A DNA stretch of 64,000 nt from Pseudomonas svalbardensis. GTDB lineage: Bacteria; Pseudomonadota; Gammaproteobacteria; Pseudomonadales; Pseudomonadaceae. Shown in pieces: positions 1 to 9,691 of the stretch. Numbering within the stretch: position 1 is the first letter of the stretch; each line of letters starts with the position of its first letter. The DNA is taken from positions 5,913,001 to 5,977,000 of the forward strand of contig NZ_CP125619.1 in NCBI RefSeq assembly GCF_030053115.1, read 5' to 3'. The position numbers and the translations under genes were made by a program. A model generated the notes under the pieces. The model was given only the letters and a program-made list of their open reading frames with translations, was not told where the DNA came from and made no database searches.

Positions 1-567
1 GATCTGCAGCGCACCTGGAAACCCTGGGATGAAATTTCCGATGACCTGAAAGTCGCAGTGATTGCCGGCGAAGATCAAAAATTCCCGGAGCATTGGGGCT
101 TTGACTTTGGCGCGATCCAGGCCGCACTGGCCCACAACGAACTCGGCGGAACGATTCGCGGCGCCAGCACCTTGAGCCAGCAGGTCTCGAAGAATCTGTT
201 TCTATGGTCCGGCCGCAGCTGGCTGCGCAAAGGCCTGGAAGCCTGGTTTACCGGGCTGATCGAAGTGTTCTGGCCCAAGCAGCGAATACTTGAGGTGTAC
301 CTCAACAGTGTCGAGTGGGATGACGGTGTGTTTGGCGCTGAAGCAGCAGCCAGGCATCACTTTGGTGTCGGCGCTCGCTCGCTGACCCGGCAGCAGGCCA
401 GTTTGCTGGCGGCGGTGCTGCCTAACCCGCGGGTGTGGAGCGCCAGTCATCCAACTAACTACGTCGCACGGCGAGCGGGATGGATTCGACAGCAGATGAG
501 TCAGCTCGGTGGCGATAGCTACCTTGTAGGAATCAATGATTCACGCCGCGTACCTTGGGCTCAGTGA
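1..567 (+). CDS. mtgA: Monofunctional biosynthetic peptidoglycan transglycosylase, 5' truncated by window edge
   Basis: Glycosyltransferase family 51 enzyme that polymerises lipid II into glycan strands at the inner membrane. The reading frame is open from base 1, so 188 C-terminal residues are present. About 45 N-terminal residues, including the membrane anchor, lie outside the window (estimated from the usual family length of about 235). Visible motifs are the catalytic [14 protein letters not shown] block (EDxxFxxHxG), the GASTLSQQ block and the [14 protein letters not shown] block. No transpeptidase domain follows, which separates it from class A penicillin-binding proteins. It is convergent with rpoH and they share a bidirectional terminator. 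Confidence 0.93.
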   Translation, partial: DLQRTWKPWDEISDDLKVAVIAGEDQKFPEHWGFDFGAIQAALAHNELGGTIRGASTLSQQVSKNLFLWSGRSWLRKGLEAWFTGLIEVFWPKQRILEVYLNSVEWDDGVFGAEAAARHHFGVGARSLTRQQASLLAAVLPNPRVWSASHPTNYVARRAGWIRQQMSQLGGDSYLVGINDSRRVPWAQ

Positions 568-588
568 CCTTTTGATCCACAAACAAAA

Positions 589-619
589 ACGCCCCGATCA
601 ATGATCGGGGCGTTTTTTT
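589..619. terminator. Bidirectional Rho-independent terminator between mtgA and rpoH
   Basis: An 11-bp perfect stem (ACGCCCCGATC at 589-599 with GATCGGGGCGT at 603-613) and a 3-base loop. It is flanked by an A-run on the left and a T-run on the right, so it can end both convergent transcripts. Confidence 0.9.
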
Positions 620-634
620 ATGCCGGAGCTGCGG

Positions 635-1489
635 TTAGGCGGCAATCGACATCTTGAGCTTGTTCATCGCGCTCTTCTCGAGCTGACGAATACGCTCGGC
701 CGACACGTTGTACTTCTGCGCCAGGTCATGCAGCGTGGCTTTTTCTTCCGCCAGCCAGCGCTGGTAGAGGATGTCGCGGCTGCGGTCGTCCAGCACTTCG
801 AGCGCTTCGTGCAGGTTGTGGTTGGAGTTGTCGCTCCAGTCGGCATCTTCCAGCTGACGGGCCGGGTCGTACCGGTGGTCTTCCAGATAGTTGGCCGGCG
901 ATTGGAAAGCACTGTCGTCGTCCGCTTCCGTGGCCGGGTCGAAGGCCATGTCATGGCCGGTCAGGCGACTTTCCATCTCACGCACTTCCCGAGGCTCTAC
1001 ACCGAGGCTTTCCGCCACACGATGGACTTCCTCGTTGTTCAGCCACGCCAGACGTTTCTTCTGGCTGCGCAGGTTGAAGAACAGCTTGCGCTGGGCCTTG
1101 GTGGTCGCGACTTTCACGATCCGCCAGTTGCGCAGGATGAACTCGTGGATTTCCGCCTTGATCCAGTGCACGGCAAAGGACACCAGGCGCACACCCATTT
1201 CCGGGTTGAAACGCTTCACGGCCTTCATCAGGCCGACATTGCCTTCCTGGATCAGGTCAGCCTGAGCCAGACCGTAGCCTGAATAGCTACGGGCGATATG
1301 TACAACAAAACGCAGGTGGGCGAGCACCATCTGCCGAGCCGCCCCCAAATCCTGCTCATAATAGAGACTCTCGGCCAGTTCACGCTCCTGCTCCGGCGTC
1401 AGCAATGGAATGCTGTTCACGGTGTGCACATAGGCCTCCAGGTTCGCACCCGGGACCAGAGCATATGCAGGTTGCAAAGAATTGGTCAT
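635..1489 (-). CDS. rpoH: RNA polymerase heat-shock sigma factor sigma-32
   Basis: Alternative sigma factor directing core RNA polymerase to heat-shock promoters. The start chosen gives 284 residues beginning [14 protein letters not shown]. It has a GGAGG ribosome site 9 bases upstream, so the 24-residue upstream in-frame extension is rejected. Visible: region 2 core motif ([18 protein letters not shown], then [17 protein letters not shown]), the RpoH box QRKLFFNLR, which is specific to sigma-32 proteins, and the region 4 helix-turn-helix near the C-terminus ([20 protein letters not shown]). It lies downstream of ftsX on the same strand with a gap of 113 bases, the order known in Pseudomonas and E. 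coli. Confidence 0.97.
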   Translation of the reverse strand: MTNSLQPAYALVPGANLEAYVHTVNSIPLLTPEQERELAESLYYEQDLGAARQMVLAHLRFVVHIARSYSGYGLAQADLIQEGNVGLMKAVKRFNPEMGVRLVSFAVHWIKAEIHEFILRNWRIVKVATTKAQRKLFFNLRSQKKRLAWLNNEEVHRVAESLGVEPREVREMESRLTGHDMAFDPATEADDDSAFQSPANYLEDHRYDPARQLEDADWSDNSNHNLHEALEVLDDRSRDILYQRWLAEEKATLHDLAQKYNVSAERIRQLEKSAMNKLKMSIAA

Positions 1490-1602
1490 ACGAAAAAACC
1501 TCCGACTTACATAACTCGTGCAGTTCAGCACTGCGAAAATTGACCGGAAACCGAAAGACAAGTTCCCATAAACGCTGAAAGGTCAATACGAGCAAAATGA
1601 TA

Positions 1603-2625
1603 TTACTTTGGCGCAAGCTCCCGCAGGTGGCGTGCGACTGCAATCCATGCACCGATATACCCCAACAGCACCGCGCCAAGCAAGAGCGACAGACCGTCGG
1701 CAGCTGGCACTCCGGCCAGCGCAAAATCACTGCCATACAGACCGGCCAGCCCAACTACCGCGTCGTTCAGCCAGTCAAGGCCGAACGCCAATACGCCCCA
1801 GGAAAGAATCCCCGCACCGAAGCCATAAAGCGCACCCATATACAGAAAGGGCCTGCGCACATAGCTGTCAGTGCCGCCGACGAGTTTAATCACTTCTATC
1901 TCTGTGCGGCGGTTTTCAATATGAAGACGAATGGTATTGCCTATCACCAAAAGTAATGCAGAAACCAGAAGCACGGTCAGACCGAAGACAAAACGGTCAC
2001 CCAACTTGAGGATCGCTGCCAGACGCTCGACCCAGACTAGATCAAGTTGCGCCTGTTGTACCTTGGGCAGCTCGGAAAGTTTTTGTCGTAATGCTTCAAG
2101 CGCGGGCTTGTCGACTTCGTTCGGGGTGACCAGCACCACGCCCGGCAGCGGGTTTTCCGGCAGTTCCTTGAGCGCCTCACCCAGACCTGACTGCTGCTGG
2201 AACTCTTCCAGCGCCTGATCGCGGCCGACATATTCAGCATCAGCTACGCCAGGCATGCCTTTGATCTGCTCGCGCAACGACTCGCCTTCAGCGGGGCTGG
2301 CCTCGATTTGCAAATACAGGGAAATCTGCGCCGCACGCTGCCAGGAACCGCCGAGACGCTCGACGTTACTTAGCAAAAGTGACAGGCCCATCGGCAAACT
2401 CAGGGCAACCGCCATTACCATGCAGGTGAAGAAGCTACCGATTGGCTGCTTGCCCAAACGACGCAAGCTATCGAGCAGGCTGGCGCGATGACTCTCGACC
2501 CAGGCACGGAACAGTGTGGCGAAATCCGGACCGTCATCATCGTCGCGTTTTTTCTTCTGCGGTTGCTGATCGGCGGCCTTCGGGGCCACGCGCTCGGAAA
2601 CCTTGGGGCTGCGTGTCGCACTCAT
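1603..2625 (-). CDS. ftsX: Cell division protein FtsX (ABC-type membrane subunit)
   Basis: Membrane partner of FtsE. The FtsEX complex sits at the divisome and activates septal peptidoglycan hydrolases. The 340-residue product has a charged, Lys/Asp-rich cytoplasmic N-terminus (about residues 1-60), a first membrane segment at about 70-90, a large periplasmic domain, and three more hydrophobic segments in the C-terminal half (FVFGLTVLLVSALLLVIGN; the GALYGFGAGILSWGVLAF region; the LLLGAVLLGYIGAWIAV end). It overlaps ftsE by 4 bases (ATGA), implying translational coupling. It is the last gene of the ftsY-ftsE-ftsX operon. Confidence 0.95.
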   Translation of the reverse strand: MSATRSPKVSERVAPKAADQQPQKKKRDDDDGPDFATLFRAWVESHRASLLDSLRRLGKQPIGSFFTCMVMAVALSLPMGLSLLLSNVERLGGSWQRAAQISLYLQIEASPAEGESLREQIKGMPGVADAEYVGRDQALEEFQQQSGLGEALKELPENPLPGVVLVTPNEVDKPALEALRQKLSELPKVQQAQLDLVWVERLAAILKLGDRFVFGLTVLLVSALLLVIGNTIRLHIENRRTEIEVIKLVGGTDSYVRRPFLYMGALYGFGAGILSWGVLAFGLDWLNDAVVGLAGLYGSDFALAGVPAADGLSLLLGAVLLGYIGAWIAVARHLRELAPK

Positions 2626-3293
2626 ACGCCGGCCTCCCCGTCGCCGATCAACCGGCCGCGTTGCAGGGTCAGCATGCGGTGTCGCATGCGGGCGATCAGT
2701 GCCAGGTCGTGACTGGCAATCAGCACGCTGGTGCCCAGACGGTTGATGTCTTCGAACACGCCCATGATTTCGGCCGCCAGACGCGGATCGAGGTTACCGG
2801 TCGGTTCGTCCGCCAGCAGCAAGGCCGGGCGGTGAACGATGGCGCGGGCGATGCCGACGCGCTGCTGCTGACCGGTGGACAGGTCGCCAGGGTACAAGTC
2901 GGTCTTGTCCGACAGCGCCACGCGCTCCAGCGCCGAATCCACGCGTTTGGCGATCTCGGCCTTGGACAACCCAAGGATCTGCAAGGGCAGCGCGATGTTG
3001 TTGAACACCGTGCGATCGAACAACAGCTGGTGATTCTGGAACACCACGCCGATCTGGCGCCGCAGGTAAGGAATCTGCGCGTTGCTGATGGTGCCAAGGT
3101 CTTGCCCCGCCAGCAGCAACTTGCCAGTGGTCGGACGCTCCATCGCCAGCAGCAGGCGCAACAAAGTGCTTTTACCTGCGCCAGAGTGCCCGGTCACAAA
3201 CAAAAACTCGCCCCGACGGACTCGAAAGCTCAGCTCATGCAAGCCGACGTGGCCGTTCGGGTAGCGTTTACCGACCTGTTCGAAACGAATCAT
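2622..3293 (-). CDS. ftsE: Cell division ATP-binding protein FtsE
   Basis: ABC ATPase of the FtsEX divisome complex, 223 residues, the normal family length. Walker A is GHSGAGKST (about residues 36-44). The signature motif is LSTGQQQRVGIARAI, with Thr where LSGG is more usual. Walker B is LLLADEPTGNLD, and the H-loop histidine is in LIASHDLALI. It overlaps ftsY by 4 bases at its start and ftsX by 4 bases at its end. Confidence 0.96.
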   Translation of the reverse strand: MIRFEQVGKRYPNGHVGLHELSFRVRRGEFLFVTGHSGAGKSTLLRLLLAMERPTTGKLLLAGQDLGTISNAQIPYLRRQIGVVFQNHQLLFDRTVFNNIALPLQILGLSKAEIAKRVDSALERVALSDKTDLYPGDLSTGQQQRVGIARAIVHRPALLLADEPTGNLDPRLAAEIMGVFEDINRLGTSVLIASHDLALIARMRHRMLTLQRGRLIGDGEAGV

Positions 3294-4831
3294 GAACGCT
3301 CCCGCTCGGCAAACAATGCCTGGACAAAGGGTTCTGCTTCAAAAGTACGCAAATCATCGATGCCTTCACCGACGCCGATGTAGCGAATCGGCAGGCCAAA
3401 CTGCTTGGCGAGGGCGAAAATCACCCCGCCTTTGGCGGTGCCATCGAGCTTGGTCAGCGCCAGGCCTGTCAGTTCGACGGTCTGGTTGAATTGTTTGGCC
3501 TGGCTGATCGCGTTCTGTCCTGTACCGGCATCAAGCACCAACAGCACCTCGTGAGGCGCGTCGGCGTCGAGCTTGCTGATCACCCGGCGAACCTTCTTCA
3601 GCTCTTCCATCAAGTTGTCTTTGGTGTGCAAACGACCGGCGGTGTCGGCGATCAGCACGTCAATGCCACGGGCCTTGGCGGCTTGCACGGCATCGAAGAT
3701 AACCGAAGCCGAGTCAGCGCCGGTGTGCTGGGCGATGACCGGGATCTTGTTGCGCTCGCCCCAGACCTGCAATTGTTCGACGGCGGCGGCGCGGAAGGTA
3801 TCGCCGGCCGCGAGCATGACTTTCTTGCCTTCGAGCTGCAGCTTCTTCGCCAGTTTGCCGATGGTGGTGGTCTTGCCGGCACCGTTGACGCCGACGACCA
3901 GGATGACGAACGGCTGGGTCTGCGAAGTGATTTTCAGCGGTTGCTCGACGGGCTTGAGCATCGCCGCCAATTCCGCTTGCAGGGATTTGTACAGTGCGTC
4001 GGCATCGGCCAATTCTTTACGGGCGACCTTCTGGGTCAGACGCTGAATGATCACCGAAGTCGCCTCGACGCCCACATCGGCGGTCAGCAGACGGGTTTCG
4101 ATGTCCTCGAGCAGCTCGTCATCGATGATCTTCTTGCCCAGGAACAGGCTGGCCATGCCTTCGCCGATGCTGGCGCTGGTCTTGGACAAGCCTTGTTTCA
4201 GGCGGGCGAAGAAACCGGCTTTGGTTTCTTCGGTACGCACAGGCTCGGCAGGCGCTTCGATGGGAACGACAGGTGCGGCGGCAACGGGAGCGACGGGAGC
4301 GACGGGAGCGATGGCCGGAGCCGGCGCTTGGACAACCGGAGCAGCCGGAGCAACCGGAGCAACGAATGCGGGCACCACAGGTTCTGGAACAACCGGTTCA
4401 GGCTCGGCCACCACCACTGGCGTGACAACCGACTCAACCACTGGCGCTTGAACGGGCTCAGGAGCAAACGCAGTCGGCGCTGGAATCGGCGGCGTAACGT
4501 GCGGCGCCAGCTCATCTTCGACCAATGCCACCGGCTCTTCCGCCACGGGCAACGTCAGCCATGGCTCGGCAACGGGCGTGAGCGGCACCTGGGCCACGAC
4601 TTCAGCGACAACATCAGGCTCAGGCTCGATGGCCGTTTGCAGCACCGGTTCGGCGATCGGCAGGACAACCGGCGCGGGTTCTTCTTCTATTACCGGCGCA
4701 GGCGTGGGCTCAGGAAGTGGCTGTGGCTGTTCGACGACGGGTTCCTGCGGCTTTTTGCGCAGCCATCCGAACAGGCTTTTCTTCTCACCAGCCGCAGCTG
4801 GGGCTTTCTTGTCGTCGTTGGAACCAAACAT
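3290..4831 (-). CDS. ftsY: Signal recognition particle receptor FtsY
   Basis: SRP-receptor GTPase for co-translational membrane targeting. The 513-residue product has two parts. Residues 1 to about 200 are a low-complexity acidic, Pro/Ala/Val/Glu-rich segment with short repeated PVAP-type units, encoded partly by tandem copies of a 9-base unit near 4280-4315. The rest is the NG domain: Walker A VGVNGAGKTTTIGKLAKK, DTAGRLHTKDNLMEEL, the TKLDGTAKGG specificity motif and the C-terminal GVGEGIDDLRTF. The acidic N-domain is poorly conserved across FtsY proteins, and its length here is near the long end. First gene of the ftsY-E-X operon. Confidence 0.96.
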   Translation of the reverse strand: MFGSNDDKKAPAAAGEKKSLFGWLRKKPQEPVVEQPQPLPEPTPAPVIEEEPAPVVLPIAEPVLQTAIEPEPDVVAEVVAQVPLTPVAEPWLTLPVAEEPVALVEDELAPHVTPPIPAPTAFAPEPVQAPVVESVVTPVVVAEPEPVVPEPVVPAFVAPVAPAAPVVQAPAPAIAPVAPVAPVAAAPVVPIEAPAEPVRTEETKAGFFARLKQGLSKTSASIGEGMASLFLGKKIIDDELLEDIETRLLTADVGVEATSVIIQRLTQKVARKELADADALYKSLQAELAAMLKPVEQPLKITSQTQPFVILVVGVNGAGKTTTIGKLAKKLQLEGKKVMLAAGDTFRAAAVEQLQVWGERNKIPVIAQHTGADSASVIFDAVQAAKARGIDVLIADTAGRLHTKDNLMEELKKVRRVISKLDADAPHEVLLVLDAGTGQNAISQAKQFNQTVELTGLALTKLDGTAKGGVIFALAKQFGLPIRYIGVGEGIDDLRTFEAEPFVQALFAERERS

Positions 4832-5175
4832 GGAGGACGGCTATCTCACGGTAGCGACGCGCCAAAGGGCGCCTCGGCAAATAAATATTCGATGCAGAAC
4901 AGACTGCGATTGACCCAGCTTGTTCACGCGCAACATTTTGTCGAGGTGCAAACAGCACCTCAAAGGTCGACTAATACGAAGGACTGGAACGGCATCGTCG
5001 GCGAAAACGCAGAGTTTAGCTGACAAACTCAAAGCTTTAGCCGTAAACCCAAACAACCTGCTGACCGATCAAAGGCCTGATAGGCGTGGCCGCCAGTAAA
5101 ACGGATCAGTATCCTAGCACCCTCTCGCCCGCCGACGCTAAGACCAAGCGGGCAGCCCCAAAGGTTTAAAAACGA
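4832..5175. other. Divergent intergenic region between ftsY and the M16 peptidase gene
   Basis: 344 bases that must hold the promoters of two divergent operons. I see no convincing sigma-70 pair, hairpin terminator or repeat, and the short open frames inside have no ribosome site or recognisable product. Confidence 0.6.
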
Positions 5176-6531
5176 ATGAATGCTCTAGCCCGCCGCGCTG
5201 CAGGCCTGCTGCTCAGCACAGTTTGTCTGCCCCTCTCGGCCCTGGCTGCCGATCCACAACCCACCCACGAATTCACCCTCGATAACGGCCTGAAGGTCGT
5301 CGTGCGCGAAGACCATCGTGCGCCAGTGGTGGTTTCCCAAGTCTGGTACAAGGTCGGCTCAAGCTACGAGACGCCGGGTCAGACCGGTTTGTCCCACGCC
5401 CTGGAACATATGATGTTCAAGGGCAGCGAAAAAGTCGGCCCCGGCGAAGCGTCGCTGATCCTGCGCGACCTCGGCGCCGAAGAGAACGCGTTCACCAGCG
5501 ATGACTTCACGGCGTATTACCAGGTGCTGGCCCGCGACCGCCTCGGTGTGGCCTTCGAGCTGGAAGCCGACCGCATGGCCAGCCTGCGTCTGCCGGCCGA
5601 CGAGTTCGCCCGCGAGATCGAAGTCATTAAAGAAGAACGTCGCCTGCGCACCGACGACAAACCGATGTCCAAGGCCTACGAACGCTTCAAGGCCATGGCC
5701 TACCCGGCCAGCGGTTACCACACGCCGACCATCGGCTGGATGGCTGACCTGGACCGCATGAAAGTCGAAGAGCTGCGCCACTGGTACCAATCCTGGTACG
5801 TGCCGAACAACGCCACGTTGGTGGTGGTCGGTGACGTGACCCCGGACGAGGTCAAAACCCTGGCCCAACGCTATTTCGGCCCGATCGCCAAACGTGATGT
5901 GCCATCGGCGAAAATCCCGCTGGAACTGGCCGAACCCGGCGAACGGCAGATCACCCTGCATGTGCAGACCCAACTGCCAAGCCTGATGCTGGGTTTCAAC
6001 GTGCCAAGCATCGCCACCGCTGAAGACAAACGCTCGGTCAACGCCTTGCGCCTGATCTCCGCCCTGCTCGACGGCGGCTACAGCGGACGTATCCCGACAC
6101 AACTGGAGCGTGGCGAAGAGCTGGTGTCCGGCGGTTCGTCGAGTTACGACGCCTATACCCGTGGCGACAGCCTGTTCACCTTGTCCGCAACGCCCAACAC
6201 CCAGAAAAAGAAAACCATGGCCCAGGCCGAAGCGGGCCTGTGGAAGCTGCTCGAACAGCTGAAAACCACCGCGCCGTCCGCTGAAGAACTGGAACGCGTC
6301 CGTGCGCAGGTCATCGCCGGCCTGGTTTACGAGCGTGACTCGATCACCAGCCAGGCGACCGCCATTGGCCAATTGGAAACCGTTGGCCTGTCGTGGAAGC
6401 TGATGGACACCGAACTCGCCGAGCTGGAAAGCGTGACCCCGGAAGACATCCAGAAAGCCGCCAAGCTGTATTTCACCCGCGAACGTCTCAGCGTCGCCCA
6501 TGTACTGCCAGAGGAGACGACTCATGAGTGA
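5176..6531 (+). CDS. M16 family zinc metallopeptidase, catalytic subunit, exported
   Basis: Pitrilysin-type (M16) peptidase of 451 residues. The inverted zinc motif HxxEH is present as HALEH at residues 74-78 (GLSHALEHMMFKG). The downstream acidic cluster with the third zinc ligand is in EVIKEERRLR near residue 155. Residues 1-25 form a signal peptide ending SALAA, so the enzyme should act in the periplasm. The second M16 domain carries the usual FGP and GY-GRIP elements. It overlaps the next gene, a paralogue without the zinc motif, by 8 bases. This paired arrangement is typical of M16B heterodimers such as PqqF/PqqG-like and mitochondrial-type processing peptidases. The substrate is unknown. 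Confidence 0.9.
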   Translation: MNALARRAAGLLLSTVCLPLSALAADPQPTHEFTLDNGLKVVVREDHRAPVVVSQVWYKVGSSYETPGQTGLSHALEHMMFKGSEKVGPGEASLILRDLGAEENAFTSDDFTAYYQVLARDRLGVAFELEADRMASLRLPADEFAREIEVIKEERRLRTDDKPMSKAYERFKAMAYPASGYHTPTIGWMADLDRMKVEELRHWYQSWYVPNNATLVVVGDVTPDEVKTLAQRYFGPIAKRDVPSAKIPLELAEPGERQITLHVQTQLPSLMLGFNVPSIATAEDKRSVNALRLISALLDGGYSGRIPTQLERGEELVSGGSSSYDAYTRGDSLFTLSATPNTQKKKTMAQAEAGLWKLLEQLKTTAPSAEELERVRAQVIAGLVYERDSITSQATAIGQLETVGLSWKLMDTELAELESVTPEDIQKAAKLYFTRERLSVAHVLPEETTHE

Positions 6532-8014
6532 GCGTAAAAAACCGCGCCTGGCCCTGATGGGCCTGATCGCTGTCGCATTGATCGGGTCTGCCGCGTTTTA
6601 CTTCTCAAAGACCGACGAGTCCAAGGCCAGCGAAGCCCTCGACAAGGCCAAGGCCAGCCAGAAACTGCAATCGCTGGCCGAACTCGACGGCAAGGCGCCA
6701 AGCCACCGCACCCTGGACGTGCAGACCTGGAAAACCGCCGAGGGCGCCAAGGTGCTGTTCGTTGAAGCCCGGGAGCTGCCGATGTTCGACATGCGCCTGA
6801 TCTTCGCCGCCGGCAGCAGCCAGGACGGCGACGCACCTGGCCTCTCCGTGCTGACCAACGCCATGCTCAACGAAGGTGTGGCCGGCAAAGATGTCGGCGC
6901 CATTGCTCAGGGCTTCGAAGGCCTGGGCGCAGACTTTGGCAACGGCGCATTTAAAGACATGGCACTGGCTTCCCTGCGCAGCCTCAGCGCCGCGGATAAA
7001 CGCGAACCGGCCCTGAAATTGTTCTCTGAAGTCGTCGGCAAACCGACCTTCCCGGCCGATTCCTTTGCGCGCATCAAGAACCAGATGCTCGCCGGTTTCG
7101 AGTACCAGAAGCAGAACCCCGGCAAACTCGCGAGCCTGGAGCTGATGAACCGTCTGTACGGCGATCACCCGTACGCACACTCCAGCGACGGCACGGCGAA
7201 AACCGTTCCAGCGATTACCGCGGCACAGATGCGCGCGTTCCATGAGAAGGCCTATGCGGCTGGCAACGTGGTGATTGCGCTGGTGGGCGACCTGTCTCGT
7301 GCCGAGGCGGAGGCGATTGCTGCGCAAGTCTCCAGCGCGCTGCCAAAAGGCCCGGAGCTGGCGAAAATCCCGCAACCGGAGGAACCGAAAGCCAGCATCG
7401 GTCACATCGAGTTCCCGTCCAAGCAGACCAACCTGATGCTCGCGCAATTGGGCATCGACCGTGACGACCCGGACTACGCGGCACTGTCCATGGGTAACCA
7501 GATTCTTGGCGGCGGTGGCTTCGGCACCCGATTGATGAGCGAAGTGCGCGAGAAGCGCGGCCTGGCTTACGGCGTCTATTCGGGCTTTTCCCCGATGCAG
7601 GCTCGCGGTCCGTTCATGATCAATCTGCAAACCCGCGCCGAGATGAGCGAAGGCACGCTGAAACTGGTGCAGGACGTGCTCGCTGACTACCTTAAAACCG
7701 GCCCGACCCAGAAAGAACTCGACGACGCCAAGCGTGAACTGGCCGGCAGCTTCCCGCTGTCCACCGCCAGCAACGCCGATATCGTCGGCCAGCTTGGCGC
7801 CATGGGTTTCTACAACTTGCCGCTGAGCTATCTGGATGACTTTATGCGCGAGTCCCAGAGCCTGACGGTCGAGCAGGTCAAAACCGCACTGAACAAACAC
7901 TTGAGCACGGACAAAATGGTCATCGTCAGCGCTGGCCCGACCGTGCCGCAAAAGCCGTTACCGGCCCCAACTGATAAACCTGCCGAGCAACCGCTCGGGG
8001 TTCCGGAGCATTAA
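6524..8014 (+). CDS. M16 family peptidase-like protein, non-catalytic partner subunit
   Basis: Second M16 protein, 496 residues. The start (MSERKKPRLALMG) is set by GAGGAG just upstream, inside the end of the previous gene. A single hydrophobic segment at about residues 8-26 is a signal anchor or uncleaved signal. Where the catalytic partner has HALEH, this protein reads GLSVLTNAML, so both zinc histidines and the glutamate are absent. The C-terminal R/Y-type motif seen in M16 partner subunits is present (REKRGLAYGVYSGF). With the overlap to the preceding gene, this supports an obligate heterodimer in which this chain contributes substrate binding. A Pro-rich tail ends the protein. Confidence 0.88.
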   Translation: MSERKKPRLALMGLIAVALIGSAAFYFSKTDESKASEALDKAKASQKLQSLAELDGKAPSHRTLDVQTWKTAEGAKVLFVEARELPMFDMRLIFAAGSSQDGDAPGLSVLTNAMLNEGVAGKDVGAIAQGFEGLGADFGNGAFKDMALASLRSLSAADKREPALKLFSEVVGKPTFPADSFARIKNQMLAGFEYQKQNPGKLASLELMNRLYGDHPYAHSSDGTAKTVPAITAAQMRAFHEKAYAAGNVVIALVGDLSRAEAEAIAAQVSSALPKGPELAKIPQPEEPKASIGHIEFPSKQTNLMLAQLGIDRDDPDYAALSMGNQILGGGGFGTRLMSEVREKRGLAYGVYSGFSPMQARGPFMINLQTRAEMSEGTLKLVQDVLADYLKTGPTQKELDDAKRELAGSFPLSTASNADIVGQLGAMGFYNLPLSYLDDFMRESQSLTVEQVKTALNKHLSTDKMVIVSAGPTVPQKPLPAPTDKPAEQPLGVPEH

Positions 8015-8625
8015 TGGCCACTCGTCCCAAAAAACCCGTACACAACGTCCATAACGGCGTGAACCAACTGCGCATCATCGGCGGTGAATGGGGCAGCAGA
8101 AAGCTGAGTTTCCCGGATGCACCGGGCCTGCGTCCGACCCCGGACCGGGTGCGTGAAACCCTGTTCAACTGGCTCGCGCCTTATGTCGCTGGCGCCAAGG
8201 TTCTGGACCCGTTCGCCGGCAGCGGCGCGTTGTTCCTCGAAGCCTTGTCCCGTGGCGCGGCCATGGGTCAGGCGCTGGACGCCAGTAACATCGCGGTCGC
8301 CAGCATCAAGGAACATCTGGGCACACTGCGCTGCACCACCGGCCAGATTCAGACCGCCGATGCCCTGCGCTATCTGGAAACACAAACAGCGACCGCTTAC
8401 GACCTGGTGTTCCTCGATCCGCCCTTCAACCAGAACCTGTTGCCAGGCGTTTGCGCATTGCTTGAAGAACGTCAGTGGCTGGCCGATGAAGCCTGGATCT
8501 ACACTGAAAGCGAGAATGCGCCATCGAGCCTTGGCTTACCAGGCAACTGGCGCCTGCACCGGGAGCAAAAATCCGGGCGGGTGTATTACGCGTTGTGGCA
8601 ACGTATGGCAGAGATTGCCGGTTAA
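8014..8625 (+). CDS. rsmD: 16S rRNA (guanine(966)-N(2))-methyltransferase RsmD
   Basis: SAM-dependent methyltransferase that modifies G966 of 16S rRNA in the assembled 30S subunit. Of 203 residues. SAM motif I is VLDPFAGSGALFLEALSRGA, and the catalytic NPPY-type motif is LDPPFN. The N-terminal segment RIIGGEWGSRKLSFPDAPG followed by RPTPDRVRETLFNWL is characteristic of RsmD. The start codon shares one base with the stop of the peptidase gene, so the three genes are likely co-transcribed. Confidence 0.94.
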   Translation: MATRPKKPVHNVHNGVNQLRIIGGEWGSRKLSFPDAPGLRPTPDRVRETLFNWLAPYVAGAKVLDPFAGSGALFLEALSRGAAMGQALDASNIAVASIKEHLGTLRCTTGQIQTADALRYLETQTATAYDLVFLDPPFNQNLLPGVCALLEERQWLADEAWIYTESENAPSSLGLPGNWRLHREQKSGRVYYALWQRMAEIAG

Positions 8626-8688
8626 TCAACCGGCCTGAAAAAGGTGCGCGCCTCAAGCGAGGCTCGCACCGCTGCATCGAGAACCATC

Positions 8689-9687
8689 GTGTCCCATTCG
8701 CCAGAACGTTTCACCCCCGCCTTCGGCCTCGGCAACCCGCACTTGCAAACCTTGTGGGGACCGCTGTGGCGCAAAACCACGCACATAGAACGCCAGCGCG
8801 AACGCTTGTGGCTTGAGGATGGCGACTTTCTCGATCTCGACTGGCACGGCCCGCACAGCGCCGATGCACCACTGGTGCTGGTGTTGCACGGTCTGACCGG
8901 CTCTTCCAATTCGCCTTACGTGGCCGGGGTGCAGAAAGCACTGGGCGCCCAAGGCTGGGCCAGCGTCGCGCTGAACTGGCGCGGCTGTTCGGGTGAGCCG
9001 AATCTGTTGCCACGCAGCTACCATTCCGGCGCCAGTGAAGACCTGGCCGAAACCATCAAACACCTGAAGGCTCAACGACCGCTCGCGCCGTTGTATGCGG
9101 TCGGCTATTCCCTGGGTGGCAATGTGTTGCTTAAGCACTTGGGCGAATCCGGCAGCCATAGTGGCGTGGTCGGTGCGGTGGCGGTGTCGGTCCCGTTTCG
9201 TCTCGATCAATGCGCCGACCGTATCGGCCAGGGTTTCTCGAAGGTCTATCAGGCGCATTTCATGCGGGAGATGGTGGCCTACATCAAGAACAAACAACGC
9301 CAGTTCCAGCATGACGGACGCGAGGATGGACTGGCGGCATTGGCCGCGCTGGGCTCGCTGGAGAACATGCGCACGTTCTGGGATTTCGATGGCCGGGTCA
9401 CCGCGCCGCTGAACGGTTTCGTCGACGCCAAGGATTACTATCAACGCGCCTCAAGTCGCTATTTCCTTGGCGAGATTCGTACGCCGACCCTGATCATTCA
9501 AGCGGCCGATGACCCGTTTGTCTTTCCTCATAGCCTGCCGCAAGCCGACGAATTGTCCGCCTGCACTCAATTCGAGTTACAGACCAAGGGTGGGCATGTC
9601 GGCTTCGTCGATGGTTCGGTCAAGCAACCGGGTTACTACCTGGAACGCCGCATCCCACAGTGGTTGACCGCCGTGGGTCGTCAGTAA
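8689..9687 (+). CDS. Alpha/beta hydrolase, YheT family
   Basis: A 332-residue hydrolase of the YheT/ABHD1-3 type. Visible: the N-terminal FGLGNPHLQTLWGPL block characteristic of YheT, the oxyanion region LVLHGLTGSSNSPYV, the nucleophile elbow GYSLGGN (Ser nucleophile), an acid residue in QAADDPFVFP and the catalytic His in TKGGHVGFVDG. The GTG at 8689 is preferred because homologues begin close to SPERFTPAFG. A GTG at 8644 would add 15 residues but has its ribosome site only one base away. The substrate in bacteria is not established; short-chain esterase activity is the family expectation. Confidence 0.83.
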   Translation: MSHSPERFTPAFGLGNPHLQTLWGPLWRKTTHIERQRERLWLEDGDFLDLDWHGPHSADAPLVLVLHGLTGSSNSPYVAGVQKALGAQGWASVALNWRGCSGEPNLLPRSYHSGASEDLAETIKHLKAQRPLAPLYAVGYSLGGNVLLKHLGESGSHSGVVGAVAVSVPFRLDQCADRIGQGFSKVYQAHFMREMVAYIKNKQRQFQHDGREDGLAALAALGSLENMRTFWDFDGRVTAPLNGFVDAKDYYQRASSRYFLGEIRTPTLIIQAADDPFVFPHSLPQADELSACTQFELQTKGGHVGFVDGSVKQPGYYLERRIPQWLTAVGRQ

Positions 9688-9691
9688 GGCC

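Noticed and set aside
3491..5023. A 510-codon open frame opposite ftsY
   Set aside because: It mirrors the biased codons of ftsY, has Arg/Asn/Gly runs and no domain; no ribosome site of note.
4841..5056. Small ORF upstream of ftsY
   Set aside because: No ribosome site, no recognisable product, and it lies in the divergent promoter region.
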